This document shows, in pieces, positions 8,029 through 15,361 of a stretch of 64,000 bases of DNA. The stretch is from Shewanella chilikensis (GTDB lineage Bacteria > Pseudomonadota > Gammaproteobacteria > Enterobacterales > Shewanellaceae), in the NCBI RefSeq assembly GCF_002836945.1, contig NZ_NIJM01000007.1:47984-111983 (forward strand), read 5' to 3'. Under the pieces are notes generated by a model. It was given only the letters and a program-made list of their open reading frames with translations, ran no database searches and was not told where the DNA came from. Each line of letters begins with the position of its first letter. Positions within the stretch are counted from its first letter, which is position 1. The translations under genes and the position numbers were made by a program.

Positions 8029-8801
8029 TGACTGAAAAACCGTATAGGGATGACGCGACAGCGCCAAACTCATCTCAACAAGCCACAATCCGCCTCGCCC
8101 ACTATCTGGCGCAATCCGGCCTATGTTCAAGGCGCGAAGCCGCCAGGCGCATCGAAGCCGGAGAGATTTTTCTGGGTGACAAACTCGCCAAACACACAGA
8201 CAGAGTCACCCTCGCCGCCGGGCAGCGCCATTGCCTCGAAAAACTGTTTTACCAAGGTGAACCCATATCGCCCCCTGAGCCGCACTCGTACCTCCTATTC
8301 AATAAACCCGTCGGCATAGATTGCCGCCTACTCAAAGATGACCCGAGCAGTCTATTGCATCTACTGCCCCAGGATAAACGCCTGTATCCGGCCGGAAGAC
8401 TGGATAAAGATTCCCGCGGTCTGCTGCTGCTCAGTAACGATGGCGAGCTGACCCATAAACTGATGCACCCGGATTTCTGTCACAGCAAGTGTTATCGGGT
8501 TACTGTGGAGCGGGCATTTACTGACGAGTTTATCCATGCCTTGAGAGCGCCTATGGATTACGGTCATGGCCAGGTGCGGGCATCACAAGTCACGCCAGTT
8601 TCAGCAAACAGTTTTGAAATTATTCTGACTCAGGGCAAGAAGCGGCAAATTCGCCGTATGTGTCGGCATTTGGGCTACAAAGTCACAGATCTCTGCCGTA
8701 CCCGGATAATGGAGTTAACACTTGATAGGCTTGCTGAAGGGGAGTTTAGGGAGCTCAGCCGCGCACAAATCGCTGCGCTCAAAGACGCAGTACAACTTTG
8801 A
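8028..8801 (+). CDS. rluF: RluF-type 23S rRNA pseudouridine synthase
   Basis: A 257-residue RsuA/RluB/E/F-family enzyme. An S4 RNA-binding domain (RLAHYLAQSGLCSRREAARR) precedes the catalytic domain with the active-site aspartate in AGRLDKDSRGLLLLSNDG; QGKKRQIRRMCRHLGY and RTRIMELTL match the RluF C-terminal part. RluF modifies U2604 (and U2605) of 23S rRNA in E. coli. The ATG at 8028 overlaps the preceding stop codon (ATGA), whereas the longer open frame reads through the upstream gene in another phase and is not real. Assignment to RluF rather than RluB/RluE rests on the GRLDKDS motif. Confidence 0.8.
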   Translation: MTEKPYRDDATAPNSSQQATIRLAHYLAQSGLCSRREAARRIEAGEIFLGDKLAKHTDRVTLAAGQRHCLEKLFYQGEPISPPEPHSYLLFNKPVGIDCRLLKDDPSSLLHLLPQDKRLYPAGRLDKDSRGLLLLSNDGELTHKLMHPDFCHSKCYRVTVERAFTDEFIHALRAPMDYGHGQVRASQVTPVSANSFEIILTQGKKRQIRRMCRHLGYKVTDLCRTRIMELTLDRLAEGEFRELSRAQIAALKDAVQL

Positions 8802-9072
8802 CTAAACAGCAGTATATCTTTTTACGACTCTAGATTATTGGCAAAACTAAGCGCCTGGTTAACTGTATCAGCTCAAAACAACAGTGTTTGTGGCAGCATA
8901 CCCTCCCCAGACTCACTCCAACAAACCAGCACTCTCTGCCGAGTCGATAAAGCGCATTTATAGCAACCCATGGCACCACTTAGTTGAACGTGCCACAGGC
9001 GGCTTACTGGTCAGTCTGGGGTTAGCATTTTCCTCTGAGGGATCTTCCTTAGCAGCTTCACAACGAAGGCTG

Positions 9073-10683
9073 TCAGGGCTGACTGCCTTCGCCATTTTTA
9101 GGCTCGCTTGCCCGGGAGGTGACGGCTTTATCTTCCTTCTCACCGCCGGGTTGCAACTCGGACAGAAGATCGGCGGCCTGCGTCACGGCCGCCAGATTCG
9201 CCTGATGTTCTTCTTCCTCCACAGTCTTGGATTCGGCGCGCTCTTCTTTACTGCGCCTGGACTCGCCATTGGCCTTGACCTCGGAGTCATAGGGCAGATC
9301 CTCAATTCCCGGCAGTGAATCAGGAATATCACTGAGGCTGACATCCACTATCTGTGAGCGGTTCATGGTGATCTTGTATCTGGCATAACGCGGCGCCTGC
9401 TTGCCCTCTTTGAGTACGGCGACCAGATTTATCTGATAACGCCGCTCCACCGACTCGTTAGTGATCCTGCCATCAGTTTCGCTGTAAATTTTGGCCTTAC
9501 CCCGCTCCAAATAACGGGCAAAGGGCACTAAGCTGAACACCACCTGCTCCTGCAATGTGTTGTAACCGGCAAGAAATTCGGTATCTGCCACCTTGGTCTG
9601 AATGCCATAGTGAAGAATCTCAGCGTCGACCTTATTTTGGCTATGGCGCCGCCTGAGGATCTCTTTGACATCATCAGGGAGATCCCGGCTACGCATAAAT
9701 TCAAGCCAAACCAACTGTTTGGCAATAAATTTCTGGTTGGTAGTATCCCTCAATATCCGGCTCCAACGGGGGCGTCCCCGTTGGATATAACGCCACAACG
9801 CATTACGGACATCATCTTTAAAGATCTCGCGCGCGCCGTAAATCAGCGCCAACACCAACACCAACACCAGGGTCACGCCACTAAATATCCCCTGCGCCTT
9901 AATAATCAAGGCAGATACCACCAACATCACCAGGGCGGTAGCCAATCCTGTGGTCAGCTTTTTAAGCCCTGTATTCAGGGGCTTAATCTCCTCTTTGAGC
10001 ACCACCCCTTGCTGGATAAGCCGCCTGAGCAACAACATCTTGTTGGCAATACGATTGGGATCTTGCAGGGTTTGCGCCGAGTTATAGAGTCGCTCTGCCC
10101 GATAGTTATTCTCGACCCGGCAGAGGGTGATCACCTTATCCGAAACATGGTTGAAATCACTGTTTCTGGGACCATGGGCCAACAGCTTCAACAACTGCTG
10201 TTCACAAAACCAGGATAAGTAGTTATCGGCATTCTCAAAATAGTGTTTCCATCTGGCATCAGCCGGTTCGTTACGGCGAAACTTCTTCAGCAAAATCGCC
10301 GTTTGTTCAGTCAACTCCTCCAGCAAGGGATAAAAGTTTTCCGGTTCGGATTGCCGTGAAATCTCCTTGGCATCATTCTCCATCGCCACAACAAACTGGT
10401 AGGCAAACAGATTAAGATAAAGACGAAACTCTTCGACGGTACGCTTCTTCTGGCTTACAAACCTGGATTGTACCAGAGGCAGATGCAGACCATCCGAGTA
10501 GTAAGAACGCCGTCCGAGAATGGCGCTGAAGTAGTATTCCTCTTCATTCAGACTCTGCGGCCCTATGCCCATCTCCTTAGGCAGGGAAAAGTAGAGATCC
10601 AGCTTGCGCTGCTCCCCGACACCCATCAGATGACTGAATTTGATGGATAGATTTTCTTCCTGCTTGATACGTAGTTTGGACAC
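9073..10683 (-). CDS. Unknown inner-membrane protein with charged C-terminal tail
   Basis: A 536-residue protein I do not recognise. It has a soluble N-terminal part of about 240 residues, two adjacent membrane segments at about 245-285 (LATALVMLVVSALIIKAQ, then SGVTLVLVLVLALIYGA), a second soluble part of about 180 residues rich in basic and aromatic residues, and a low-complexity Lys/Glu tail over the last 75 residues. The two soluble parts are probably on the same, cytoplasmic side. The start is a GTG at 10683 with no clear ribosome-binding site, so a shorter form is possible. It is monocistronic and downstream of the ToxR-like pair at 10809-12057. A 7-bp stem with extensions spans its stop codon (9064-9091). 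Confidence 0.7.
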   Translation of the reverse strand: MSKLRIKQEENLSIKFSHLMGVGEQRKLDLYFSLPKEMGIGPQSLNEEEYYFSAILGRRSYYSDGLHLPLVQSRFVSQKKRTVEEFRLYLNLFAYQFVVAMENDAKEISRQSEPENFYPLLEELTEQTAILLKKFRRNEPADARWKHYFENADNYLSWFCEQQLLKLLAHGPRNSDFNHVSDKVITLCRVENNYRAERLYNSAQTLQDPNRIANKMLLLRRLIQQGVVLKEEIKPLNTGLKKLTTGLATALVMLVVSALIIKAQGIFSGVTLVLVLVLALIYGAREIFKDDVRNALWRYIQRGRPRWSRILRDTTNQKFIAKQLVWLEFMRSRDLPDDVKEILRRRHSQNKVDAEILHYGIQTKVADTEFLAGYNTLQEQVVFSLVPFARYLERGKAKIYSETDGRITNESVERRYQINLVAVLKEGKQAPRYARYKITMNRSQIVDVSLSDIPDSLPGIEDLPYDSEVKANGESRRSKEERAESKTVEEEEHQANLAAVTQAADLLSELQPGGEKEDKAVTSRASEPKNGEGSQP

Positions 10684-10808
10684 AATAATGGAACACTATC
10701 AATGAATTGATGAAAGAACCTGACTATAGCCCAAGCAACACGGGAATGGGATAGCGCACAGGCGTTAACTGAAAGGAAACGGTGAAATCGTCAGCAAAAA
10801 TTCAGCCG

Positions 10809-11318
10809 TCAATGGATCAAGCGGCAGCCACATACTGTGTTACTCGGTTGGAACAACACAATAGCATAGTCTTTGGCTTCATCGGCATCGAGAATTTCCA
10901 GTGCCAAATGATGCAGACCTTCATTACTGAGGTTGAAGCTGGAAACATAGGAAAGGTATTGCATATGGGCGGGCCTTGCGCCCTTGCCGGAGAGTTCCTG
11001 TTTATCTGTGACCAGGATTTGATAACGCCCTGCCTCTTCCGAAGCCAGTTGCCCCTGCATCAAAATACTACCGGCAGGAGTGCCATCCATATTGAAGTAG
11101 CGATAGTTAACCAGGGCTCGCTTGCCTTTGGTCTGCAGATCCAGCAGCAGGTAGTGCTGCGCATCTTCACCTTCGTTCAACTGCCGGTCGTAGAGTTCGG
11201 AGCTGCAATTAAGCGCCAAAGCGGGCGCGGTTTGGCTGAAACGATAGATCACCAACAAACAGCCGAGCAAAAAGATCAGGATCAGCAGATTTATCACCCA
11301 AAGCCAACGTCTAGCCAC
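10809..11318 (-). CDS. Small membrane partner of ToxR-like regulator, copy 1
   Basis: A 169-residue protein with one N-terminal membrane segment (about 6-26, VINLLILIFLLGCLLVIY) and a periplasmic domain bracketed by cysteines, Cys38 (ALNCSSEL) and Cys163/165 (VCGCRLIH). It is a recognisable paralogue of the protein at 13871-14470: NYRYFN against SYRYDN, and a shared end DYA-VLFQPSN--CGCR against DYSLIQLSPGN--ACR. The GTG at 11318 is preferred because AAGGAGG sits nine bases upstream; it overlaps the regulator's stop by eight bases. Size, topology and coupling are those of ToxS/TcpH/VtrC-type partners that bind the periplasmic part of a ToxR-like protein. That function is inferred, not shown by direct family match. 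Confidence 0.7.
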   Translation of the reverse strand: MARRWLWVINLLILIFLLGCLLVIYRFSQTAPALALNCSSELYDRQLNEGEDAQHYLLLDLQTKGKRALVNYRYFNMDGTPAGSILMQGQLASEEAGRYQILVTDKQELSGKGARPAHMQYLSYVSSFNLSNEGLHHLALEILDADEAKDYAIVLFQPSNTVCGCRLIH

Positions 11319-12057
11319 AGAGATCAACCTCCTTAAGCCAAGGTACACTCACAAATTCCTTGACCTGACGTCCATCGCTTATTTTGAGATTGCGTACTAC
11401 AGACTGTCCCAGATACTCGCCTCTCAGTGTGAGGTTAAGGACTTGTTTGTCATGGGAAAGAGACACATATAATTTACGCCAAGGGCTGCTCTTGCACTGA
11501 GCCAATGCCGAGGTCAGCACCTTGCCCTGTTCGGTCAGCAACTGATTGTTGGTACGGGAATTGGAGTAGAAAAACAGCTCCATTCTCTGACCAGATAGCA
11601 GTGTCAATTCCTGCTTGTTCAGTGGGATGGTGGGTACCACTCTGGGTAAACGATACAGATAGAAGACACTGAGACCAAGCATGAGTATCAGTACCAAGCC
11701 CACCAGCAGTTGCTTGGGACCGGCGTTTAACCTGGACTCCAGCACTCCTGGGGGTTTACGGGCCACAGATGAGCGCAGCAGGTACCCCTGCCCCTTGACC
11801 GTTTCAATCAAAGACTCATATTCTGGCCCCAAAAAGGCACGCAACATACAGACAGCACGGGCTACAGACGAATCACTCAAAGGGGGATGATTGTCATCAC
11901 CGGCGCGCAACTCAATACGGGAGACCAAACGTCCCTGATTAGCAAGCAGGAGTTTCAGCACCTGCAGCTCCGCCCGAGGAAGATGCCAACTGTCTCCCCT
12001 GCCTTTGTGTTGTAACTCACCGCTGGCTTCATCAAACCAGCAGTCGCCTATCTGCAT
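11311..12057 (-). CDS. ToxR/VtrA-like membrane-bound winged-helix regulator, copy 1
   Basis: A 248-residue one-component regulator. It has a cytoplasmic winged-helix domain of OmpR/ToxR type at residues 1-95 (ELQVLKLLLANQGRLVSR; SSVARAVCMLRAFLG; ETVKGQGYLL), one membrane segment at about 116-136, and a periplasmic domain of about 110 residues with Cys188 and Cys247, placed like the disulfide in ToxR. It would bind DNA from the membrane when the periplasmic domain senses a signal. AGGAGG lies six bases before the second of two adjacent ATGs (12057), and that start matches the paralogue's MQIG N-terminus. It is divergent from the cytochrome operon at 12484 and coupled to its partner gene by an 8-bp overlap. 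Confidence 0.8.
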   Translation of the reverse strand: MQIGDCWFDEASGELQHKGRGDSWHLPRAELQVLKLLLANQGRLVSRIELRAGDDNHPPLSDSSVARAVCMLRAFLGPEYESLIETVKGQGYLLRSSVARKPPGVLESRLNAGPKQLLVGLVLILMLGLSVFYLYRLPRVVPTIPLNKQELTLLSGQRMELFFYSNSRTNNQLLTEQGKVLTSALAQCKSSPWRKLYVSLSHDKQVLNLTLRGEYLGQSVVRNLKISDGRQVKEFVSVPWLKEVDLCG

Positions 12058-12483
12058 CATCTTCCTCCTGTTTTATATGAACATGAGTGTATGCAAGAAA
12101 TCTAATCACTACTGTGATCCTCATAACCCTGACACAGGAAAAAGTTTAAAAAGTGATCCTCCTCAGACAAGGAGGCAAGCAAGAGGGAAGCAAGTAGCGT
12201 TTTGTGAACCAGTTCCCATGGTTGAAGGCTTCGAAAACAGGCTTGAAGGTTGATAAACCAGCCGTTAATTAACATGAATAAAACAAATAAAGTGACCTTG
12301 CTCAACCACTAATCCCCAAAAAGGATTAAAAACATCAATGCTAATCACCTAAAGGAGTTCAAACCCCAGTCTTTGACAACTCAATATTCATGCGCGCTAA
12401 ATCACAACCTTCATATCTTATCCCCCTAATCTGAATGCAACCGACCCGGTCGGGAAAAACAAAGACAACAAAGGGTGATAAAT
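12058..12483. promoter_or_regulatory. Divergent promoter region between ToxR-like copy 1 and the cytochrome operon
   Basis: A 426-base AT-rich gap with no credible gene. CTAATCAC occurs at 12102-12109 and 12341-12348, with a near copy CTAAATCAC at 12397-12405. TAATCC (12310-12315) faces its inverted copy GGATTA (12323-12328) across seven bases. A consensus-like TTGACA lies at 12373-12378 on the plus strand, with no clear -10 at the best distance. The repeats could be binding sites for the ToxR-like proteins (inference). Confidence 0.4.
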
Positions 12484-13305
12484 ATGAGCATTAACAGACG
12501 TCAGGCCCTGGGCCAGATTATCGGAATTAGCGCCGCAGCAGCCGGAGCCAGCCTTACGGCCACTTGCGCCTTTGCTGCCACGGATGAGTCAGGAAACTAC
12601 CGCCTGGAGCTGGGTGAAAAACTCAAATATGCTCCATTGGATCCTATGGAGACAGCCAAACTGGCTTATGAAACCGGCGGTGGCTGTATGCATCAGGTAT
12701 TTCACGCCACTGTAACCATGCTGGCTCGGTCTGCCAGTGTCGATGCCGACAAGTTTGCCACTATTCCAACAGCGCTGGCCGGCTACGGTTTTGCCGGTGT
12801 TACCGGCCAAGGCACGCTTTGCGGTAACCTCAATGCGGTAGGTATGTTGGTTAATATTCTCGATGACATCAATGGCCAAAATGCCGCCGTCATAGGTTCC
12901 CTGTTCCGCTACTACGAGAATACCGAGCTGCCGCTGTCCAGCGATGAGTTCGTTGCCGGTATCGGCTCCACCGCCGAAAAGACTGCTCTGGTGGTCAAAT
13001 CCTCGGTTGCCAACAGCGTACTGTGTCACTCCTCTATCAGTAACTGGTCCAAGGCCTCAGGCAAGACCTTCTCTGAAAAAGGTGAACGTTGCTATCGTTT
13101 GTCGGCCTCTATTGCCTATCACTTGGTGGAACTCTTGAACCGAGCCCACAAGGGTGAAGACTTGGGCGCCCTGCCTGAGAGTAAACCCAGCTCAGAAGCC
13201 CAGAGCTGTCAGAGCTGTCATGGCTCCACAAGTACCATGGGACCTGCCGCCAGTGTCAAGACAGACATGGAATGTACCACCTGTCATACCGGGCACTTTA
13301 ACTGA
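12484..13305 (+). CDS. Tat-exported split-Soret-like dihaem cytochrome (C_GCAxxG_C_C family)
   Basis: A 273-residue exported protein. The N-terminus has a twin-arginine signal (INRRQALGQIIG) followed by a hydrophobic run to about residue 31. The middle has the spaced cysteines of the C_GCAxxG_C_C redox family (Cys68, Cys113 in TLCGNLNAVG, Cys181, Cys203). The C-terminus carries two c-type haem sites, CQSCH (242-246) and CTTCH (264-268). The combination resembles split-Soret cytochrome c of Desulfovibrio, whose partner and substrate are little known. The ATG at 12484 follows AAGGG; an in-frame GTG three codons earlier is less likely. It heads an operon with a lipoprotein 10 bases later. Haem in the same protein as a Tat signal is unusual because haem attachment is normally to Sec-exported proteins. 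Confidence 0.75.
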   Translation: MSINRRQALGQIIGISAAAAGASLTATCAFAATDESGNYRLELGEKLKYAPLDPMETAKLAYETGGGCMHQVFHATVTMLARSASVDADKFATIPTALAGYGFAGVTGQGTLCGNLNAVGMLVNILDDINGQNAAVIGSLFRYYENTELPLSSDEFVAGIGSTAEKTALVVKSSVANSVLCHSSISNWSKASGKTFSEKGERCYRLSASIAYHLVELLNRAHKGEDLGALPESKPSSEAQSCQSCHGSTSTMGPAASVKTDMECTTCHTGHFN

Positions 13306-13315
13306 GGATTATCCG

Positions 13316-13864
13316 ATGAAAATCAGCTATCTGAGCCTGCTGCTCGGCTCGGCCCTGCTCTTGGGAGGCTGTGGCAGCGATGATGACAACAATAATGGTG
13401 GCGGAGAGATCACGCCACCGCCACCACCACCTCCGGTTGAGACCCCAAGCTTGGATATCGGCGAGGCCAGCAGTATTGAGTTGACCCTCAACAGCTTCGA
13501 TCCCGACTCGGGAGAAGTTATCTTTGCCCTGCAAAACGCCGAAGGCAAGGCGCTCACCAATGCCGCTAAGTACCAAATCACCTACTTTGGTTATCCGGCA
13601 GAAGAGCAAGCTTCCACCAAGCCCAAGGCCTGGAAACGCTGGCATGTGACCTATGGTTACAGCTGCGATCCGGCAACCGAGTGCGCCGAGCCGCTGCAAG
13701 CTCTGGACAGTGCCGGCAGCTACAGCTTCAGTCCATCAGGGCTGGATTGGGATGCCAATGCTGCCACTGGCGCGGTTACCCGTTACAAGGTAGCCATAGA
13801 GGTGTTCGGGGCTGAGATCAGCAATGAAGTGACGCTCTATTCTCCCACTACAGACATAAACTAA
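13316..13864 (+). CDS. Putative lipoprotein with proline-rich linker
   Basis: A 182-residue lipoprotein of unknown function: a signal peptide with lipobox LGGC (Cys19), an Asp/Asn/Gly-rich stretch, a run of prolines, and a C-terminal beta-rich domain with a possible disulfide pair (SCDPATEC). The linker looks like a flexible tether that would hold the domain away from the membrane. The ATG at 13316 is 10 bases after the cytochrome stop, with GAGG overlapping that stop. The longer open frame reads back through the cytochrome gene in another phase and is not real. It may present or anchor the cytochrome (inference). Confidence 0.72.
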   Translation: MKISYLSLLLGSALLLGGCGSDDDNNNGGGEITPPPPPPPVETPSLDIGEASSIELTLNSFDPDSGEVIFALQNAEGKALTNAAKYQITYFGYPAEEQASTKPKAWKRWHVTYGYSCDPATECAEPLQALDSAGSYSFSPSGLDWDANAATGAVTRYKVAIEVFGAEISNEVTLYSPTTDIN

Positions 13865-13870
13865 ACTTCA

Positions 13871-14470
13871 CTAATCCCAAATGCCGCTGATCAATGAGAG
13901 CAACGGCATTTGGGACTCATCCTCTTCAAACTCAGTCATACGACAGGCCCAAAGGTGATTGCCTGGGCTCAGTTGAATAAGTGAATAGTCAGCCAAAATA
14001 TCCATCTCAAGAACATGCAACCTGAGCTCCAATTTGCCCGACTGAGCCAAGGCATTATTGATAGTCTCCCGCATTGCCATCAAGTACGGAGGGAGTTCTT
14101 CTTCAACTAATAGCAGTTTATCCTGATAGGGCTCAAGACTCATCAGATAGCTTAGTGAACCAAGCTCAACCTCTTCTATAGTGCCGGCCAGCTCGATAGC
14201 CGCCCACGGCTCATTATCATAGCGATAACTGACCTTCAGTCTGGTCTGCCCATTTTCTGTGGTTATCCCAAGCCTAAGTTTCTCTCCTCCCCCCGGTTCT
14301 TCGGCTTTGCCGGGGCTAATTAAACTCGCTTCACAATTGAAGTTTGGGTTTAGATATTTGGAAATCAAGGTGTCGACAGCCAGGATACCTGCAATAAATA
14401 ACAGCAGTAACAACAGCAATATCCAGCTCCGATTTTGGCGTAAGCGCCGCGGTAGAGGCGACTCAGTCAC
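13871..14470 (-). CDS. Small membrane partner of ToxR-like regulator, copy 2
   Basis: A 199-residue protein with one membrane segment (about 16-33, WILLLLLLLFIAGILAVD) and a periplasmic domain with Cys45 (NFNCEASL) and Cys175 (LWACRM). It is a paralogue of the 10809-11318 product with matching YRY and DYxxIxLSPGN-like segments, so the pair arose by duplication. GTG at 14470 is the start: AAGGAGG lies nine bases upstream, and the GTG overlaps the regulator's TGA by eight bases, the same arrangement as copy 1. It is convergent with the lipoprotein gene, with only six bases between stops. Confidence 0.7.
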   Translation of the reverse strand: MTESPLPRRLRQNRSWILLLLLLLFIAGILAVDTLISKYLNPNFNCEASLISPGKAEEPGGGEKLRLGITTENGQTRLKVSYRYDNEPWAAIELAGTIEEVELGSLSYLMSLEPYQDKLLLVEEELPPYLMAMRETINNALAQSGKLELRLHVLEMDILADYSLIQLSPGNHLWACRMTEFEEDESQMPLLSLISGIWD

Positions 14471-15197
14471 AGCGCAGTGCCTCCTTCAACCAAGTATGCT
14501 CGGGGGCACAATCATTCATCTGGGACATGGTCAGCTTGTAAGCTTTAAAGTACTCCCCTTGGTCACTTTCTCCCTTGAGCACCATACTCAATACCTTACT
14601 GTCATCACTGAGGGAAATAGAAATTGTATGCCAGCTATCGGGGCAAGGCGCCAGCCAGCCTTCAATGCTCTGAGTCAGTTCTTTCAATGCCGCCAATGCC
14701 TTGGGTTCGCCATAGAGACGCAAAAAGGTAGTACTGCCCGAAGGATGCACGAGTTTAATCACCTCATCCGGCGTTTCCAGATAGCGCAGCGGTCCGACTC
14801 TGGACGATAGAAAAAACAATACCAACCCACTCAGCAGTAACATCCAAAAAAAATGATACCAGGGTGCCTTTCCCTTTAAAAACAGAGAGATTGGTTTACT
14901 TTTTCGATTTTTGCTGTGCAACAAAAAACCTTGCCTGTCTATGGGCTCCAACAGGCGACAGTGCTCAGGTCCCAGGTATTGGCGGATACGGGCCACAGCT
15001 TGTTCCAATAAATGCTCTTGGTTGACGGGAATGCCCGCCTCCTGCAGCAATTGCATTCTGGAAACCACCTTGCCCTGATGGCTCAACAAAACACTCAACA
15101 CACATTGTTCTATTTCAGACAAGACCCAAATCTTACCGGACCCAGTATGTTTGAGCGTGCCGGTATCGGCATCAAACCAACAGCAACCTATCTGCAT
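14463..15197 (-). CDS. ToxR/VtrA-like membrane-bound winged-helix regulator, copy 2
   Basis: A 244-residue one-component regulator with an N-terminal winged-helix domain (residues 1-95), a membrane segment at about 112-132 and a periplasmic domain with Cys185, Cys230 and Cys243. It shares the MQIGxCWFD start, the domain order and the C-terminal cysteine with copy 1 (11311-12057). The ATG at 15197 is chosen to match that start; a longer frame would begin inside the nhaD terminator hairpin and is rejected. Its promoter must fit in about 40 bases between that terminator and the ATG, where TTATACT forms a plausible -10. Its target genes cannot be read from the sequence; the cytochrome-lipoprotein operon between the copies is the nearest candidate. 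Confidence 0.78.
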   Translation of the reverse strand: MQIGCCWFDADTGTLKHTGSGKIWVLSEIEQCVLSVLLSHQGKVVSRMQLLQEAGIPVNQEHLLEQAVARIRQYLGPEHCRLLEPIDRQGFLLHSKNRKSKPISLFLKGKAPWYHFFWMLLLSGLVLFFLSSRVGPLRYLETPDEVIKLVHPSGSTTFLRLYGEPKALAALKELTQSIEGWLAPCPDSWHTISISLSDDSKVLSMVLKGESDQGEYFKAYKLTMSQMNDCAPEHTWLKEALRCD

Positions 15198-15238
15198 GGC
15201 ATTGCTCAGCAGCAAATGAATGGCGGCAGTATAAGGGA

Positions 15239-15277
15239 AAAAAACACCCATCCAGAGTGATCTGCATGGGTGTTTTT
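15239..15277 (-). terminator. Terminator after nhaD
   Basis: A long stem (AAAACACCCAT with ATGGGTGTTTT, extended by CAGA/TCTG inside one mismatch) is followed on the minus strand by seven T bases. It ends the nhaD transcript about 85 bases after the stop and directly precedes ToxR-like copy 2. Confidence 0.85.
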
Positions 15278-15361
15278 AGGCTTTTAAGAAAAGCGTGAAC
15301 CGTCTCTCAGACTTTTCTCACGATTAAAACTTTGTTAATTAACAATATGATACATGCTTTT

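Noticed and set aside
9064..9091. Hairpin over the stop codon of the 9073-10683 gene, considered as its terminator
   Set aside because: On the minus strand the stem is followed by TTGTGAAG rather than a T run, so it does not fit an intrinsic terminator.
8884..9318. 144-codon plus-strand frame after rluF
   Set aside because: It begins with GTG without a ribosome-binding site and its second half is antisense to the low-complexity 3' end of the 9073-10683 gene. No family resemblance.
12102..12305. 67-codon minus-strand frame in the gap upstream of ToxR-like copy 1
   Set aside because: No ribosome-binding site, mixed composition, and it covers the region expected to hold promoters and operators.
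13875..13915. 12-bp perfect stem near the convergent lipoprotein and partner-2 stops, considered as a terminator
   Set aside because: The loop is 17 bases and no T run follows on either strand; it also lies inside the partner-2 coding end. Termination there is possible but not supported.
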